A stretch of 5,205 bases of DNA from JAOZMY01 sp964577975 (GTDB taxonomy: Bacteria; Desulfobacterota; S145-22), in NCBI GenBank assembly GCA_964577975.1, contig CAZOBB010000113.1, forward strand, positions 1-5,205, given 5' to 3'. The translations under genes and the position numbers were made by a program. Of the stretch, positions 1 to 5,037 are shown piece after piece (the stretch's first letter is position 1; each line of letters begins with the position of its first letter). The notes under the pieces are model-generated. The model did not search any database and was not told where the DNA came from. It saw only the letters and a program-made list of their open reading frames with translations.

Positions 1-654
1 CGCGCATGGCGTTGTGTTGACACGCCCGGTCCCCTGGCAGGTGGGGCACGTCTGCTGAACGGGAACCCCGAGGCCGGCCATCTGGATCCGGCCGCTGCCG
101 CCGCAATCGGGACAGGTCTGCCATTTCCCGGAGGGACTGACCCCCGTTCCGCCGCAGACGGCGCACGGCACCTCGTGGTCGAGGGAGATCTCCGTGCGGG
201 TCCCCCGGATGGCATCCATGAAATCGACCCACATCTTATAGTGGACATCCCGTCCCTTCCGGGGCATGGGGCCTGCCTGATAGGCCGTCTCGGCCCCACC
301 CATGCCGGCACCCCCGAAGATGTCTCCGAAAATGTCGCTCAAATCGACGTGGGTGAAACCGGTGCGGAACCCGCGGCCTCCCGCTGCCGTTCCAAACCCC
401 GCGCCGGTCCCGCGGCGGCCGAAGAAGTCGCTGAAGTCGAAGGAATCCTGGGTATCGTATTCCTGCCGGGCCTTGGGATCGCTCAGGACCTCGTAGGCCT
501 CGGAAATCTCCTTGAATTTCGCCTCGGCCTCCTTGTCGCCGGGATTCACGTCCGGATGGTATTTCCGCGCCAGCTTCCGGAAGGCCTTCTTTATCTCATC
601 CTCCGAGGCGTCTTTTTTTACCCCGAGGATCTTATAGTAATCTTTTTTAGTCAT
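1..654 (-). CDS. dnaJ: Chaperone DnaJ (type I Hsp40), N-terminal 218 residues; gene runs off the left edge
   Basis: This is the co-chaperone that delivers unfolded substrates to DnaK and stimulates its ATPase in the cytoplasm. The J domain fills residues 1-70 with the HPD motif at 33-35, which triggers DnaK ATP hydrolysis. A Gly/Phe-rich stretch follows (about 71-125) and includes DLSDIFGDIFGG. The zinc-binding region then starts, with CxxCxGxG repeats at C164/C167, C181/C184 and C203/C206 and the first Cys of the fourth repeat at C217. These spacings (17, 22 and 14) match E. coli DnaJ. The substrate-binding C-terminal domains lie outside the window. The ATG start (652-654) has GAGGT (661-665) 6 bases upstream. 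The gene is far more GC-rich than its neighbours (49 of 60 bases at 361-420). It appears to be transcribed separately from the operon upstream of it. Family assignment is essentially certain. Confidence 0.97.
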   Translation of the reverse strand, partial: MTKKDYYKILGVKKDASEDEIKKAFRKLARKYHPDVNPGDKEAEAKFKEISEAYEVLSDPKARQEYDTQDSFDFSDFFGRRGTGAGFGTAAGGRGFRTGFTHVDLSDIFGDIFGGAGMGGAETAYQAGPMPRKGRDVHYKMWVDFMDAIRGTRTEISLDHEVPCAVCGGTGVSPSGKWQTCPDCGGSGRIQMAGLGVPVQQTCPTCQGTGRVNTTPCA

Positions 655-694
655 ATAAAAACCTCGATGTCGAATTTTTCAATAGTCCCTGTTT

Positions 695-723
695 AATTTA
701 ATCCCTCCCCTATCCACCGTCAA
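695..723 (-). promoter_or_regulatory. Sigma70-type promoter for dnaJ
   Basis: On the minus strand, TTGACG (718-723, 5 of 6 matches to the -35 consensus) is followed by a 17-base spacer and TAAATT (695-700, 4 of 6 matches to the -10 consensus). Transcription would start near 688, giving a leader of about 34 bases that holds the GAGGT ribosome-binding site. I see no CIRCE (HrcA) operator and no convincing sigma32 pattern here, so heat-shock control is not evident from the sequence. Confidence 0.65.
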
Positions 724-997
724 CCGAGAAACATTGAAATATCCGTGTAATGGATGAACTGACGAGATGTAAAGAAAAGAACGCTCCGGTCCTCAGAGAT
801 CACGCAGGAAAATCTTGTCGTCGATTTTCAACCGCTCTCCCCTCTACTCCTTGGGAAACCAGCTTTCCAAAAATGAACTCACCCGCTATTCATGAGGTGA
901 GTGGCAACCCCGTTTTTCGCCCGTTTTCATCTCGAATGTGACGGCAAGAGGATCGTGGAAATCTTCAGGTTCCCAAATCTCCAACCATCAGTAGAAT
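724..997. other. Non-coding gap between the dnaJ promoter and the operon terminator
   Basis: I see no convincing gene in this stretch. The plus-strand open frame at 750-941 lacks a ribosome-binding site and has an unstructured composition. On the minus strand a single frame (984 down to 793) reads protein-like in pieces, for example IWEPEDFHDPLAVTFEM, but is cut by TAG at 886-888 and 844-846 and ends in TGA at 793-795. It may be the remains of a decayed gene. A perfect 7-base inverted repeat, ACTCACC (877-883) and GGTGAGT (896-902), encloses a 12-base loop but lacks the T-run of a terminator. Confidence 0.5.
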
Positions 998-1058
998 AAA
1001 AAAAGGGGTTCCCGGATCGATTCGGTTACTATCTATGACCTGTCCCATTAAACCCCTT
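998..1058 (-). terminator. Rho-independent terminator after the fni-like gene
   Basis: On the minus strand AAGGGGTT (1051-1058) pairs perfectly with AACCCCTT (1003-1010), and seven T's follow directly (998-1004, partly within the stem). The stem begins 12 bases after the stop codon of the isomerase gene. The 40-base loop is unusually long, but it contains a near-palindrome (CCGGATCGATTCGG on the plus strand, 1012-1025) that could fold and bring the stem arms together. It would separate the operon from dnaJ. Confidence 0.65.
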
Positions 1059-1070
1059 CTTCGTTTTTTG

Positions 1071-2162
1071 TTATTCGACGACGGCTCGTTTTCCCCTTAC
1101 CCTTATCACCTCTCCTTTACGCAATCCTGACACACTTGAAATTCCACAGCAAAACATAGCTTTTTTTAACTCTACCATCACATCGTTTATTTTTTTCTTA
1201 ACCTCTTTTTCAGAACTTAGTGCCGGAAAAAGGAGCGGAAGCGCCATTCCCACATAATCCGCCCCCAGCGCCAATGCTTTCGCCACATCCAGCCCGTTTC
1301 GGACGCCTCCAGACGCAATAATCGGCAAATCTCCAACAGCTCTTCTCACAGACACCAAGGCCTCAGCCGTAGGAATACCCCAATCATCAAAATAATTATG
1401 TTCCTCTCCTGATGACTCTCCTTTTAAAAACCTTGTTATCTTAACCCAAGAAGTCCCTCCGGCACCTGCAATGTCCAGCATTTTCACACCAGCATCTCTG
1501 AGCAAAACAGATGCACCGGGAGAAAGCCCGAAACCGACCTCTTTAACAATTACTGGCACACTTAAGTGTTGGCAAATATATGCTATCTTCTGTTGCAATC
1601 CTCTAAAATTAAGGACCCTCCCTCCTTGAAACGCCTTTTGCATGGGATTCAGGTATAAGACCAAGGCATCTGCATCGATCATGGCTACTGCCTCTTCACA
1701 CTCATCAAGGCCATAACCGTAATTAAGATAGACTGCTCCAAGATTGGCAAGAAGGGGTATGTCGGGCGCCACCTCCCTAACCTGATATGAATCAGCCAGG
1801 GTATCATCCTCAAGAGCTAATCTTTGAGACCCCACCGCCATAGCCACCCCTAGCTCCTGAGCGGCCATGGCAAGATTTCTGTTTATCCTCTTGGCACCCT
1901 CAAAACCACCCGTCATCGGTGAAATAATGAAAGGAGCAAGGATTTTCTTTCCCAAAAACTCACATGAAATATCAATATCTTCAAAATTAATCTCCGGTAA
2001 AGGGTTGTTGACAAGATAAAAATTTTCAAATCCTGTGCTTCGCGTAGATTCCACATCCCTTTCCGAACAAATCCGGATATGCTCTTCCTTATCCTTAATT
2101 GAAGACTTTGTAATTTGAGAGGCAGGAAGTCCTTCCATTTTTCTCATCACAACTCTGTTCAA
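1071..2162 (-). CDS. fni: Type 2 isopentenyl-diphosphate delta-isomerase homologue (FMN-dependent), atypical active site
   Basis: IDI-2 enzymes are cytoplasmic TIM-barrel flavoproteins that interconvert IPP and DMAPP using reduced FMN and Mg2+. FMN-site motifs are intact along the 363 residues: MTGG (83-86), GSQR (111-114), NLGA (140-143), KEVG (207-210), GGTSW (235-239), WGIPTA and SGGVRNGLD. The length is normal. The substrate and metal site is not normal. The usual HLNxxQE motif reads YLNPMQK (170-176), replacing the His and the Mg2+-binding Glu, and the N-terminal R-K-x-x-H signature reads DKEEH (24-28). This suggests an altered substrate or reaction. The farthest start is TTG at 2160-2162 with AGGA 12 bases upstream; ATG at 2145-2147 or 2136-2138 is also possible. 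It lies 31 bases after the 197-residue gene and is the last gene before the terminator. Family membership is sure; IPP isomerase activity is not. Confidence 0.9.
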   Translation of the reverse strand: MNRVVMRKMEGLPASQITKSSIKDKEEHIRICSERDVESTRSTGFENFYLVNNPLPEINFEDIDISCEFLGKKILAPFIISPMTGGFEGAKRINRNLAMAAQELGVAMAVGSQRLALEDDTLADSYQVREVAPDIPLLANLGAVYLNYGYGLDECEEAVAMIDADALVLYLNPMQKAFQGGRVLNFRGLQQKIAYICQHLSVPVIVKEVGFGLSPGASVLLRDAGVKMLDIAGAGGTSWVKITRFLKGESSGEEHNYFDDWGIPTAEALVSVRRAVGDLPIIASGGVRNGLDVAKALALGADYVGMALPLLFPALSSEKEVKKKINDVMVELKKAMFCCGISSVSGLRKGEVIRVRGKRAVVE

Positions 2163-2182
2163 AAAAAGATTAGATCCTTTTT
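2162..2182 (-). promoter_or_regulatory. Small A/T-rich hairpin over the fni ribosome-binding site
   Basis: On the minus strand AAAAAGGAT (2174-2182) can pair with ATCTTTTTT (2162-2170) across the 3-base loop CTA, giving nine pairs including one G-U. The stem contains the only visible Shine-Dalgarno sequence (AGGA, 2175-2178) and reaches the first base of the TTG start. It is mostly A-U pairs and therefore weak. It could lower translation of the last gene, or be chance in an A/T-rich spacer. Confidence 0.25.
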
Positions 2183-2193
2183 ATTATTATCAC

Positions 2194-2787
2194 TCATCTT
2201 TTGGCCCAAAAAAGAACTTTTCGAATCCTATCAAGAATTTTATCCACATTTTCGGGATATTTTATTTTCATGATAGGACGCCAATCACGCCAATCCCCAA
2301 AAAGGTCATCATATAAAACCGAGCAGGCTCTGGATATCTGAAGGTCAATAATATTTATATTCCTGAGTTCAGGAAGACATTCTTTTAATGCGGCAAGAAC
2401 TCGATCCCTTTCGGGAATGCTTTCCGCATGGAAAACCACAACTCGAGTCTTCGCCCCTTTTTTCCCATTCCCAATTTTCCCGTAGACATACAGGTGGGGA
2501 TGCCTTCTTTCAAACTCTGACAGGAGAGCAATACACTCCTCGCATGATCTCACAACAACCGTGATCTTCCAGCACTGATAGGCCGTACCCAAAGCAATGT
2601 CCTGTTTTCCTATTCTGAGCTGATTATACAGATTCTGAATACAGGGCAAACATCTTCCATAAATGTTTCCCTTGCTTTTTTTCAGCTTCGGATCGCTTTC
2701 AAAGCTGATCCAGAATACCTCTTCATTCGACGGCGGCACCCTGTCCAGATAGATACAGTGCTCGTCCTCAGGCGTTTTACCTTTCAC
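2194..2787 (-). CDS. Uncharacterised 197-residue cysteine-containing protein
   Basis: I do not recognise this family. The protein appears soluble, with no signal peptide or membrane segment. Two CxxC pairs, C46/C49 (GRCLPC) and C82/C85 (SCEEC), plus C11 and C72, could bind zinc or an Fe-S cluster. A mixed alpha/beta core follows: VYGKIGNGKKGAKTRVVVF (about 100-118), then a helix with ERDRVLAALKECL, then ISRACSVLYDDLFGDWRDW (about 151-169). The C-terminus is a basic helix ending VLFWAKR. The start is GTG at 2785-2787, supported by GGGAG (2793-2797) 5 bases upstream. It sits 61 bases after the phosphatase gene and 31 bases before the isomerase homologue, so it is probably co-transcribed with both. 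An accessory role in the proposed prenyl-FMN pathway is only a guess from position. Confidence 0.8.
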   Translation of the reverse strand: MKGKTPEDEHCIYLDRVPPSNEEVFWISFESDPKLKKSKGNIYGRCLPCIQNLYNQLRIGKQDIALGTAYQCWKITVVVRSCEECIALLSEFERRHPHLYVYGKIGNGKKGAKTRVVVFHAESIPERDRVLAALKECLPELRNINIIDLQISRACSVLYDDLFGDWRDWRPIMKIKYPENVDKILDRIRKVLFWAKR

Positions 2788-2848
2788 GCATTCTCCCGTT
2801 TACTTTCCGATGGCCCCAACCATATTATTCATTTCAACACCCTAACCT

Positions 2849-3529
2849 TCACGAGTAAACAGGAAGATGGATCAAATCTCTTACTCTCACAATGATTGCA
2901 TCCGGTTCCTCCATCTGGAGTCTTTCGTAAGTATCCACACCACTGCATACACCCACCGTGTACGTCCCGGCTCGCTTGCCCGCCAAAATATCAGAAACTG
3001 TATCCCCTATCGACATGCAGTTTTTTAGCTCGATCCCCATCTCTTTTCCGCACCGAATGATTACCTCCGGATGTGGTTTCCGATTTTTCACTTCTCTCGA
3101 AGTAAAAATAGATTGAATGTATTTTGCCAGGCCATTATGTTGAAATCTGTCCCACTCATAAGCCGCCCCACTATCCCTACTTGTCGCCAGCCCAATTTTA
3201 ACCCCTTTTTCACACAGAAAACTAAAGACATCTTTTACCCCCGGGAATAATGGAATATGAAAATCCTCTTCCCAAAACGACTTAACAATATTTTGGGCCA
3301 TTTCTTCCACCAGGATGGCATTTTCCGTCCCATCCACAATATCCCCCAGAATTCCCCTCAAACTTATTCCTTTTCCGAGACGTTCATATAAAAACTGTCT
3401 CGATACGGGAGAAATCCCCTGTCCTTCCAATTCCCTGTTCAGGCATTCAAGGAACATGGAAAGCGAATCAAGAAGGGTTCCATCAATATCGAAAATAGCA
3501 CCTTTGATTTCTCTATTAAAATTTGGCAT
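2849..3529 (-). CDS. HAD-superfamily hydrolase (subfamily IA, phosphoglycolate-phosphatase-like)
   Basis: This is a 226-residue cytoplasmic phosphatase or phosphomutase of the haloacid dehalogenase superfamily, with all four motifs present. Numbered from the chosen start they are: motif I FDIDGTLLDS with the nucleophile D14 and acid/base D16; motif II LATSR with T116; motif III RKPHP with K151; motif IV GDTVSDI with D176 and D180 for Mg2+. The helical stretch of about 60 residues between motifs I and II is a C1-type cap. Motif I DxDGT suits a phosphatase. The substrate cannot be read from sequence. The ATG at 3527-3529 is preferred over an in-frame ATG at 3548-3550, because only it has a Shine-Dalgarno sequence (AGGA, 9 bases upstream). 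It starts 14 bases after the broken gene's stop. In this operon DMAPP, FMN or a pathway by-product are candidate substrates, purely by context. Confidence 0.9.
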   Translation of the reverse strand: MPNFNREIKGAIFDIDGTLLDSLSMFLECLNRELEGQGISPVSRQFLYERLGKGISLRGILGDIVDGTENAILVEEMAQNIVKSFWEEDFHIPLFPGVKDVFSFLCEKGVKIGLATSRDSGAAYEWDRFQHNGLAKYIQSIFTSREVKNRKPHPEVIIRCGKEMGIELKNCMSIGDTVSDILAGKRAGTYTVGVCSGVDTYERLQMEEPDAIIVRVRDLIHLPVYS

Positions 3530-3538
3530 AAGTGATAA

Positions 3539-3542
3539 TCCT
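3539..3542 (-). promoter_or_regulatory. Ribosome-binding site that sets the HAD phosphatase start
   Basis: AGGA on the minus strand lies 9 bases before ATG 3527-3529 and just upstream of the TAA (3544-3546) of the preceding frame. The alternative ATG at 3548-3550 has only pyrimidine-rich sequence (CTACCTCTTAA) in front of it. The downstream start is therefore favoured. Confidence 0.5.
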
Positions 3543-3543
3543 G

Positions 3544-4003
3544 TTAACATTTAAGAGGTAGTTTATGGTGATCGACAATTTCCGACAGACCTGTTGCAGT
3601 CGCCTTTTCCGAATATATCTTTGATTCCAAACTTCTTACACGGGTAGATGTGACAAATTCCATCTTGATCTCCACTTCCGGAAGCTTCCACAGCATTATA
3701 TTTGCGCCGTGAACAAGGGACATGGTTTTCCTGAATAAATTCTTTGAGTCCGCTCTAGCCTCTTTGAACATTCCGGGATCCAGGTTTAATACCCTTTCGA
3801 AAATAATTGCCCCAGAGCCTAAGCTTTCCCTTTCCCCACCATATCTGAAATTCCTTTTCTTGAAAGCACCTTTAAACCAAGTTGCCTATATACTTCTTTT
3901 AAGCCCCTTAAATAATCTTATCTCTTTTGAACCGATCAGGGTAGCATCTGATCACAAACAACGGCATCAACCATGTGTTTTTCCCGCCTGAAATCCGTCT
4001 CAT
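3544..4003 (-). pseudogene. Frameshifted gene remnant, resembling a lipoate-protein ligase A family protein
   Basis: Three consecutive minus-strand frames read as parts of one protein. The first starts at ATG 4001-4003, overlapping the ribK stop as ATGA, with MRRISGGKNTW, and stops at TAA 3908-3910. The second is open 3917-3819 (LKEVYRQLGLKVLSRKGISD). The third is open from 3885 to TAA 3544-3546 (GSGAIIFERVLNLDPGMF, later MEFVTSTR). Each junction is a -1 shift, as from one lost base. The RRxSGG opening, the GLKVxxxxGISD stretch and the GKxxGSGA-like stretch recall LplA/BPL-type ligases, which attach lipoate or octanoate to carrier proteins. This family call is from motif memory only. About 70 N-terminal residues present in typical LplA would be missing. 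Sequencing errors in A/G runs, rather than real decay, remain possible. The last 75 codons alone (ATG at 3771) have no good ribosome-binding site. Confidence 0.5.
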
Positions 4004-4530
4004 GTATATTTCCCCAGATTGAGAGCCACAACATCTCCGTCCTTCACCCCCAAGATATCTCTCAATTTAAGAGGGGCCATGACCTCTAATATTCTCTTTT
4101 CGTGTATGTTCACCTCTTCCGAGGGCATGACGATAGCCCCTTTTATTTTTTCCCCAATAAAAACAGGAAGCAATATAGCAGGACAAAACTTGGGGTCAGG
4201 AGGAATCAATTTAATCCCATTTTCTCTGCTCAGCTCCAAAATGCTTTCCCGGTTCTCATCCGCCATTTCCAATTTTAGATTCAATGTGCCTGGATAAGGT
4301 CGAAACCCGAGTTTTTCCATACATTGATTCTGTACCCATTCCAACTGGGTGAAAAATGAGGCCTGCTGAGCTCCACTGACCACCTTTCCTTTCAGTTCCC
4401 ATGTCTTTTCCACCTTAAAACCGAGCGTTGAAAGGTAATCCTCCCGGCTTAAGTCTTTTATATTGAAATACGACGTACGGGGTTTGTGCCCTTTGATAAT
4501 TTTGAATGATAGATACAGTCTATTCCGCAT
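4000..4530 (-). CDS. ribK: CTP-dependent riboflavin kinase (archaeal RibK / DUF120 family)
   Basis: This enzyme phosphorylates riboflavin to FMN with CTP rather than ATP and is the usual archaeal route to FMN; bacteria normally use the unrelated bifunctional RibF. The catalytic domain covers about residues 47-176. Visible family motifs are GKVVSG (48-53), FxxLxWV (60-66), LGFRPYPGTLNLKL (74-87), FCPAILLP (115-122), GAIVMP (131-136) and MAPLKLRDxLxxxDGDVV (151-168). T82 and N84 of GTLN correspond to the Mg2+/nucleotide-binding Thr and Asn of the Methanocaldococcus enzyme. The first 46 residues are extra relative to the minimal enzyme and are too short for the full winged-helix domain of many archaeal forms. 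ATG 4528-4530 is the only ordinary start before an upstream in-frame stop; its Shine-Dalgarno sequence is weak. The stop overlaps the next reading frame by 4 bases, which indicates an operon. Confidence 0.92.
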   Translation of the reverse strand: MRNRLYLSFKIIKGHKPRTSYFNIKDLSREDYLSTLGFKVEKTWELKGKVVSGAQQASFFTQLEWVQNQCMEKLGFRPYPGTLNLKLEMADENRESILELSRENGIKLIPPDPKFCPAILLPVFIGEKIKGAIVMPSEEVNIHEKRILEVMAPLKLRDILGVKDGDVVALNLGKYT

Positions 4531-4592
4531 CTGCTGTTTGAAAAATCCTACAGTTTCTCTTTCTTTAAGAATGCTTATCCGCTATGATTTCT

Positions 4593-4925
4593 CTATTCTT
4601 GCCTCTTCTCAAACCATTTCTCTTTTTCAAAATCATCTGGTGTTTCTGGGAGATTCTCTCCTTTTACCACAGTCTTTAATTTCCTTATGATTTCATCATT
4701 CTCCCCTAATTCGGGAATCAGTGATTTAATGGCCCGTCCTACTGTCTTGTCTAATGAAGACTGGATTTCCTGGCGGACTTCTTCGTCCAGCATCCAGTAG
4801 GCCGTCACAAGATGATCCACCCACCCCGGAAGATATTTGGGATCCATTGCCTTTTTAGGATACACATAACCCTCAAAGGCGCCTGCCGATGCAGCAAATT
4901 CATACAGTTGCCTATATTTATGCAT
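4593..4925 (-). CDS. Uncharacterised 110-residue protein between ubiX and ribK
   Basis: I do not recognise this family. It is a small, probably soluble, mostly helical protein: an N-terminal part rich in aromatics (MHKYRQLYEFAASAGAFEGY, then VYPKKAMDPKYLPGWVDHL), a helix AYWMLDEEVRQEIQSSLDK, a segment GRAIKSLIPEL, and a highly charged tail ending EKEKWFEKRQE. It has no Cys, signal peptide or membrane span. The reading frame is open up to 5045, but the start is taken at ATG 4923-4925 because AAGGAGG (4931-4937) lies 5 bases before it, the best ribosome-binding site in the window. The upstream extension overlaps the ubiX stop and is basic and low in complexity. The gene begins 112 bases after ubiX and ends 62 bases before ribK. 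A role alongside UbiX or UbiD is suggested by position only. Confidence 0.82.
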   Translation of the reverse strand: MHKYRQLYEFAASAGAFEGYVYPKKAMDPKYLPGWVDHLVTAYWMLDEEVRQEIQSSLDKTVGRAIKSLIPELGENDEIIRKLKTVVKGENLPETPDDFEKEKWFEKRQE

Positions 4926-4930
4926 CTCCC

Positions 4931-4937
4931 CCTCCTT
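4931..4937 (-). promoter_or_regulatory. Strong Shine-Dalgarno sequence fixing the start of the 110-residue gene
   Basis: AAGGAGG on the minus strand, 5 bases before ATG 4923-4925, is a full match to the anti-Shine-Dalgarno core. It rules in favour of this start and against the longer in-frame version beginning near 5045. Confidence 0.75.
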
Positions 4938-5037
4938 GCCTGATTTTCTTTTTCTTTTCGTATGTTCGAGCCTAAAAACCTTGCACAATCTTTCCTGGGT
5001 GTCCGGAAGATGCCTCTGTGCACTTAAACTTTGCAGG

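Noticed and set aside
175..696. Plus-strand open frame of 173 codons opposite dnaJ
   Set aside because: It is antisense to an unambiguous DnaJ reading frame and arises from its GC-rich codons.
655..730. CIRCE or sigma32 heat-shock control of dnaJ
   Set aside because: I find no TTAGCACTC/GAGTGCTAA inverted repeat and no convincing sigma32 -35/-10 pair; the sigma70-like promoter explains the region.
844..888. TAG codons read as pyrrolysine
   Set aside because: There is no recognisable protein around them, no pyl gene in the window and no ribosome-binding site for the frame.
750..941. Plus-strand open frame of 63 codons in the gap upstream of dnaJ
   Set aside because: There is no Shine-Dalgarno sequence before the ATG, the composition is rich in Ser, Pro and Arg without any recognisable motif, and the orientation opposes all neighbours.
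3530..3550. Earlier start of the HAD phosphatase at ATG 3548-3550
   Set aside because: The sequence upstream of it is pyrimidine-rich with no ribosome-binding site. The next ATG has AGGA at 9 bases and places motif I at a usual distance from the N-terminus.
3819..3920. Programmed ribosomal frameshifting as an explanation for the split frames
   Set aside because: Two separate -1 shifts would be needed in a short gene, and I see no clear slippery heptamer followed by a strong structure at both junctions. Mutation or sequencing error is simpler.
3722..3991. Plus-strand open frame of 89 codons
   Set aside because: It lies antisense to the broken gene remnant, whose minus-strand translation reads more like protein and fits the operon.
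4926..5037. Internal promoter between ubiX and the 110-residue gene
   Set aside because: The best match (TTGTGC with a weak -10 near the ACATACG stretch) fits the consensus at only about half the positions.
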